Origin: Phyto melanocephala
Taxonomy: Eukaryota; Arthropoda; Insecta; Diptera; Rhinophoridae
Reading direction: 5' to 3'
DNA length: 64,000 nucleotides
NCBI GenBank assembly: GCA_941918925.1
Contig: OW799235.1
Span: 40,260,701 to 40,324,700, forward strand
How positions within the stretch are numbered: position 1 is the first letter of the stretch; each line of letters begins with the position of its first letter. Position numbers and translations under genes: made by a program. The notes beneath the pieces are model-generated. The model was not told the DNA's origin. It was given only the letters and a program-made list of their open reading frames with translations, and ran no database searches. Of this stretch, positions 58,508 to 64,000 are shown piece by piece.

Positions 58508-59083
58508 AATTAACGTATGTATGTTAAAAAAAAATATAAAAAAAATTTAAAAAAAATTAAAAAAAAAATTTAAAAAAAAATAGTTAAAATATATATAATA
58601 AATATAAAACAAAAAAAAAATAAAAAAAAAAATTTTAAAAAAAAATTTTAAAAAAAATTTAAAAAAAAATAATAAAAATATAAATAATATATTAAATAAA
58701 AAAAATTTAAAAAAAAATAAAAAAAAATTTTTTTTGGCTCAGCTGGGATTCGTTTACTTTAACCAATATACACGTTTGTATGTATGTATGTTGTTGTTGT
58801 AATGTTGTTTTTGTGAAAAAAAAATATCGAGGTGGTCGTGGGTTTTTGCTCATATCTCAGTTGTTTATGAACCGATGTTTCTGATTTTTAATACCGATCT
58901 ACTCCCGAATATTTCTGATATTTTAATACCTCACCCGGGTCCAAGCGATTTTGGGGGGCTTCAAAAAGTTGATTTCAACATACACACGGACAGACTGACA
59001 GCTTAATCGACTCCCCTATTGTAGAAATTTCACACGGAATGACAAACCTATATATACCCTTTTTCACTGTGTGAAGGGTATAC
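58508..59083 (-). repeat. INE-1-like repeat, subfamily B, 5' part
   Basis: A/T tract (58530-58735), TTTGGCTCAGCTGGGATTCG, 'ggtcgtgggtttttgctca', GGACAGACTGACAG and the end TTCACTGTGTGAAGGGTATA. The hairpin end is missing: it abuts the subfamily A copy directly. Confidence 0.7.
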
Positions 59084-59468
59084 AAATATTGCATTCACTT
59101 AAATATGATCGTATTTTTTCTGTACACTACACAGCACAGCAATAAAAACAGAAAGTTATACACCACTTTAAAATCATGCATTCACTCAAAAAAATAATGT
59201 ACACTTTTTTTCTTTGGCTTTTCAACAAAGAAAAAAAAAGAGCAAAAAAATGTGTAAAGCGAGAGTAGATTGCAAGAAGAGAAATTAACATTGAATATAA
59301 TTTTTTGCAGGGATGCCACTTTGGTGCGATAGATTTTTTTTTATTTGTGCATAACTTGGCGCTTGGTTGGCTTGGTTTATTTTTTTAAGTTTTGGAAGAA
59401 TATTATTATTTCTAGTTGTAATATATAAAGTTTACTTATTTTTTTAACTTACTATTTTAAACTAATAA
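59084..59468. other. AT-rich spacer
   Basis: Nothing recognised. Confidence 0.4.
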
Positions 59469-59471
59469 TAA

Positions 59472-59880
59472 CACTGTGGAACATTTTTGGGATTATTGTC
59501 TGGGGGGTGAGAAATTCCAAGTCAGGGTGATGGTACTAGGTCAGTATAGTAAAACCCTCAAAGGGTTTGGCGTTCGTATGTGTCAGTTTTTTTTTATGAC
59601 ATTTTAAATTTTTTCCTTATCTTGATGTTTTTTCGCTTAGTTGTAAAATTTGGGAAAAACGTAGTTTAACATAACTGGAGAACCACTTGTCCGATTTTGA
59701 TGAAACAAATTTAGAAAAATTAAGAATTACAATTTCTTTAATCCGTTAATATAACGTTTTTCTTTATAATCAACAGTTTTGCCGGTAAAAATAAATTTGT
59801 GGAGAAAAAAAATATTTTTTTGCCTAAAAATTTAAATATTTTTTTTTTTAAATTCATAAAAAATCCAAAATGGAAAAAAG
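59472..59880 (+). repeat. Left TIR of the 2.9-kb element
   Basis: Pairs along its whole length with 61987-62387. Includes 'ggtactaggtcagtatagta' and 'gtccgattttgatgaaaca'. Confidence 0.9.
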
Positions 59881-60221
59881 GATCAAGTGTTATTAATTTC
59901 ATGTAAGGCCACATAACTTATAAACAAAATGCGACATAGATCATAGAAATCGATTAACGCCTTCTGCTTTTATTTACAATTAAGTGAAGGTATCCCATTT
60001 TGACAAGAATATTGATATTTGTTTCTATTCAGAAAAGTGTCATTTATCGCCTTTTTTATAAATTTTCCCCAAAACCTCCAGACTTCTTGCCATAAACTAC
60101 TAAAAAAATTAAGTAAACATTTTTATAATTTTTTATTTTTATTTTTATTATTTTATTATTATTTTAATAAATATTGCCTAGACTTTTTCGATGGTGGTTG
60201 TTCGGGACTAGTGGCATCGCA

Positions 60222-61594
60222 TTAATCGCTATCATCAGTTTCTGAACCACACATAATGTCAATGTGTGACTCCACTGTTGGCCCTTCTGCATCTCCTGAA
60301 AATTCTTTATCATCAAGATCATCCTTGTCTTGCCACACAAGCCTACTCCACCAGCAAATTTCCGAAATTATTGCACTCGGCGACTTTTTGCCTCTATATC
60401 TGTAAGTTTTTGTTTTATTAAAATGAGTTTAAAAAAATAAAAACTCAGTATTACCTCATTTCAAATGGCATAGCAACTTGATGATAGCGTTCACCTTGTT
60501 CATCAGATTCGGTAGCCAATTGTTTGCTGAAGTAGTCCAGATGATGATGTAAATAATGGATTTTCAAGGACATGTGGACACTAATTTCCGAGAATGCTCT
60601 TAACATCCTTGCGACAGAAACATCGTAGTTGTTAGAACGATGCTTTCCTAACAAGTCTTCTATTACTTCTTTGATTGTCTGCCATGTATGTCACATATGT
60701 TTGGCGTAGTTAACCATTTTTTAAATATTTTCCAGTGCATCATATGTTTCTTTCGTTTCTGTACTATAGTCGATTGGAACTGAAGGTTTTTTATTGGTCT
60801 TATGCAGTAAAACCGCATTCAAGCTAAGTTTTAAACTGTCAATAAATAATCTCGTCATCTGCTTCATATTTTATTTCCATTGCGTCCATCAATTTTCCTA
60901 CATCCGGGCAATATGCAGAAGTTTTTTCATCATTCACAAGGAATACACTTTGGAGTGTTGCCTGACGACTTCGATAAGCTGTGACTTTCACACCGGGTGC
61001 CAACAAATAGTTTGATTTCAAAATGGAAGCCAGCTCTTCCGATTTATGCTGTGTTAATTCCAACTTGGCAACAATTGAATCAAGCTTATTTTGATTTATT
61101 AAAATTGGCTCATTGGATACTGATGGCTCATATGGGGGCTCATCACGTGCATGATATGTCGGAGCAGTCGTAGAAGAGAAAATATCTGGGCTAGAAGCTT
61201 TTGGCACAGGAATGTGGTCGGAATGAGGCAATGGTGTTGCGGCACTTGCAACACCAACGTAATTATACGATTTTCTTATCCTTTTTGCGGCTCCTTTATT
61301 CGCACATGCATAGCAATTCAATGGATTGTGACCTTCGCCAGGATTAGTCCAAGTCATTGAGATACCGAATGGCATACTTTCACGTCTTCTATTTTTCCAA
61401 TCCATTAGACGGTTGTAGCAGCTTTTACACACTATATTTGGTACCCAATATTTGTTCACTATAACATTTTGGTTGAAGTACATCTCGGATGTTTGAACAT
61501 AATCAGTACTGAAAGTTCTCCTTTTTTTATGTGTTGAGACATATTGACCACAGCAGTAGCAAAAGCTATTTATATCTGGCTTGCACAGTTCCAT
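60222..61594 (-). pseudogene. Zinc-finger, transposon-type gene with one intron, partly broken
   Basis: From Met at 61594 (an in-frame upstream Met at 61678 is possible) the protein is open for 251 residues: CYCCGQYV ... CKSCYNRLMDW ... ESMPFGISMTW ... CYAC, a Cys-rich N-terminal module, then Ser/Pro-rich linker and a C-terminal LAPGVKVTAYRSRQ region. A frameshift near 60845 leads to LFIDSLKLSLNAVLLHKTN; two stops follow (near 60735 and 60710), then LLGKHRSNNYDVSVARMLRA, MSLKIHYLHHHLDYF and SDEQGERYHQ. An intron (60454-60400, GT-AG) splices in frame into YRGKKSPSAIISEICWWSRL, ending at TAA 60224-60222. The arrangement matches a multicopy metazoan family I know but cannot name; its central third is deleted here. 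Confidence 0.65.
60400..60454 (-). other. 55-bp spliceosomal intron in the transposon gene
   Basis: Minus strand ATGAG|GTAATACTG ... ACTTACAG|ATATAGAGG. Removal joins ...FEMR and YRGKK in frame. Size and AT content are normal for fly introns. Confidence 0.7.
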
Positions 61595-61986
61595 ATTCTG
61601 TTCTCTTTTGTTCACTTTTAAAAAACTGGAGAAAATCACTTTTACTGATCGCGTTCGTCGGCACTTGTTGAATGACAAAAATCACAGAACCAGTGTGAGA
61701 AAGAGAAGAAGTATAATGACAATGCATGTTTTATGTGAACATTACAGAACCAGTGTTGCCACATCAATATTTCTCTTTTAGTACAGTAGAAAAATATGAG
61801 AGAGTTCGGCTTGTGAGTGTCAATGTTTTCTCCAAATAATGTTGTGCATATCTGGAGCAAATTTTTTAAATTCATACATTTACCTAATTGTGAATAAATG
61901 AGAAACGCGTGCATCAATTTTCATGATCTATGCCTCTTTTTGCTCATGAGTTATGTGACTTTACGCGAAAGTAATTAGTATTGGCA

Positions 61987-62387
61987 CTTTTTTCCATTTT
62001 GGATTTTTTATGAATTTAAAAATAAAATATTTAAATTTTTAGGCAAAAAAATATTTTTTTCTCCACAAATTTATTTTTACCAGCAAGACTGTTGATTATA
62101 AAGAAAAACGTTATATGAACGGATTAAAGAAATTATAATTTTCTAAATTTGTTTCATCAAAATCGGACAAGTGGTTCTCGAGTAATGTTAAACTACGTTT
62201 TTGCCAAAATGTTACAACTAAGCGAAAAAACATCAAGATAAGGAAAAAATTTTAAATGTCATAAAAAAAAACTGACATATACGAACGCCAAACCCTTTGA
62301 AGGTTTTACTATACTGACCTAGTACCATCACCCTGACTTGGAATTTCTCACCCCCCCTGACAATAATCCCAAAAATGTTCCACAGTG
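61987..62387 (-). repeat. Right TIR of the 2.9-kb element
   Basis: Inverse of 59472-59880. It lies upstream of the gene and could hold its promoter. Confidence 0.9.
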
Positions 62388-62529
62388 TAATCAGCAGAAT
62401 AGAACAGAAATTTTCACCTTTTTACATGATAGCTATATATTTATGTAAAACTGCATTGCTTGCTTCCATTTTAATAATTTGGGACCAAACATTATTTTTA
62501 ACCATTAGAAAAACTTAATTCTCCTTTTT

Positions 62530-63074
62530 TTTTTGACTCTAAAATTGATTGGCAGAGGTTCTTGACCAAATAGCCAGGGTATTTCCACGTTTCTGTATAG
62601 GAAGTCGGAGACACTTGAACAGTAATTAAAGTTGAGTTGTATGGTTCTCCTCCAGTTAAAAAAACGTTGGTTCAGTCACCGCAAGTCGACCTATACCTTT
62701 GTATAGGAAGTCGGAGACATCTGAACAATAAATTATACTGAGTTTTATGGAACTCCTCCAGTTAGAATAATTTGAGTTTGGTTGGTACTCCTCCAGTTGT
62801 AAATTATTAGTTTAGTTGGTGCTCTTCCTGTTGTAAATTATGAGTTTAGTTGGTACTCCTCCAGTTAATCCAATTAAAATAAATGCACGTGGTTAATTGT
62901 AGAATAGTCTGGAAACTGTATCCAAAGCACAGTTACGCGACGCCACACAATTAACCACGCGAGAGTGAGACGTAAAACTCTCGAAGACGGATGAAAAGGA
63001 CGGCCTGATTGCCCTTAAGAGATAATGGCAATGACGCGCGAGCTCTTGACCCGACCAGAGCTGTAATACGACTG
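62530..63074 (-). mobile_element. Short retroposon with poly(A) and 13-18 bp TSD
   Basis: AACTTAATTCTCCTTTTT occurs at 62512-62529 and 63075-63092. On the minus strand the insert starts CAGTCGTATTACAGCTCTGG, and a run of about 10 A (shared in part with the duplication) precedes the distal copy, as after target-primed reverse transcription. The GC-rich 5' half (62900-63074) is followed by direct repeats (AACTGGAGGAGTACCAAC, five near-copies; CTTCCTATACA...GTCTCCGAC twice). No coding capacity; SINE-like or a deletion derivative of a LINE. Confidence 0.7.
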
Positions 63075-63092
63075 AACTTAATTCTCCTTTTT

Positions 63093-64000
63093 AATATCAG
63101 CTGTTAAAGAGTGCAATATTGTAACTCTTTGATTTAATTCAGGGTGCGACATCTAACATTTTTTTTCCATTTTTATGGCAACATTATTACAAAAGAACTT
63201 GTCGCCTGCTTATAATATTGCATATTTTTCGGAAAAGAACACAAAAAAAGGCATAGGGCAGAATTAATGCAACATTTACGTCAGAAAAGAAAACACCATA
63301 AGACAAACACGGATTTTTACTTTACTTAGTAAAAAAAAATTAGGAATATAATGAATTTTCAGGTATATATGTTTATATATGTATTTTGCTAATACGCATA
63401 TCCTTTTAAGACTTTACCTTTTTGTATACCTAAATGCCAAATTATTTTATTAGACCTATAAAGTTGTTTAATTAAATTTGTGAGCATAAAAATATTATAT
63501 ATGTACATATGTACATATATATAAAATATAATATTTATATACGATACAGCTACTTATATACATATAAGCAAAATCCAATTTCTTAAGAATGCATTGTGTG
63601 TCGTTTAAATTATTATGGCTGCTACTGTACATTATTTAATGTTAAGATTTTTTTCATACCACAAACAACAACAAATAAAAGGACGTAATTTTTGAAATGA
63701 ATTATTCGTTTTTGATTATATTTTGCTTAGAATGAAATATATTTAATTTGTGAGAGGAATGAAAAACGGCAAATTTTAAAAATAAAATTTGTATTGCAAA
63801 CGAATTAAATAAAGAAAAAAATATTTATTTTATTTGCGAAAAAAAATAAAAAAACTTAAAAGTCCTGAATAGAATTTGTCTCGCAACTTTTATCTTTTTT
63901 AATTCGAAGCATAATTCAAAAAACGAGAGAAAAAAATTAAATTGCATTCGCAAACATAATTTTTTGCGTACTATGATTAATAACTGTTAAATGATAATAC
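63093..64000. other. AT-rich sequence, nothing recognised
   Basis: TATA/CATA microsatellite near 63495-63565. No gene or element end seen. Confidence 0.45.

Larger units (their letters stand above)
59472..62387 (-). mobile_element. 2.9-kb DNA transposon with ~400-bp terminal inverted repeats
   Basis: Left TIR 59472-59880 and right TIR 61987-62387 are inverted copies with only scattered mismatches (both start CACTGTGGAACATTTTTGGG). TAA flanks both ends (59469-59471, 62388-62390). The interior carries one minus-strand gene, promoter side at the right TIR. CACTG termini and a 3-bp duplication recall CACTA/EnSpm-type elements, but TAA is also a Harbinger-type target; superfamily unassigned. Confidence 0.85.

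Noticed and set aside
370..59083. Autonomous helitron
   Set aside because: No Rep or helicase motifs were seen in any INE-1-like copy; all are non-coding.

Overview
This is AT-rich dipteran nuclear DNA with one intact host gene and a dense, layered field of transposon relics. The anchor is a complete tyramine (octopamine/tyramine) receptor coding exon at 29139-30926, whose start, transmembrane core and C-terminus match Drosophila Oct-TyrR closely. This receptor, the fly-type Helentron/INE-1-like repeats, and the MADF-BESS, mariner, pogo, jockey and RTE-like remains point to a brachyceran, probably calyptrate, fly. The species is inference.

Layout. 1-13 kb: INE-1-like elements, a 1.07-kb non-autonomous hAT with 8-bp target duplications, a TTAA-flanked foldback element and several mariner transposase relics. 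13.2-15.5 kb: piggyBac-like, Ty3/gypsy and LINE fragments around a decayed copy of a cationic amino acid transporter. 15.7-21 kb: INE-like repeats, a nested pair of TIR elements and a 2.2-kb pogo/Tigger element. 22.3-28.5 kb: a MITE, a ~118-bp tandem array, a frameshifted RTE-like LINE and a ~120-bp-period repeat. 28.5-31.1 kb: the receptor exon with its splice acceptor, overlapping upstream ORF and polyadenylation signal. 31.6-35.2 kb: a decayed jockey-clade LINE split by a solo LTR, then a MITE. 36.5-48.0 kb: a candidate large TIR element with long arms of repeated motifs, two eroded intron-containing genes (an unnamed multicopy transposon-type protein and a MADF-BESS protein) and at least five younger insertions. 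48-54 kb: small foldback elements and a hAT carrying a mariner relic and a solo LTR with a heat-shock-element-like promoter. 54.3-59.1 kb: more repeats. 59.5-62.4 kb: a 2.9-kb transposon with ~400-bp TIRs flanked by TAA, carrying a spliced, partly broken gene. 62.5-63.1 kb: a short retroposon with a poly(A) tail and up to 18-bp target duplication.

Only the receptor can be called functional from sequence. All transposon genes carry stops, frameshifts or deletions, except that the gene in the 59.5-62.4 kb element keeps a long open N-terminal half and a clean intron. The nesting gives a relative age order. No tRNA, rRNA or CRISPR array was found.
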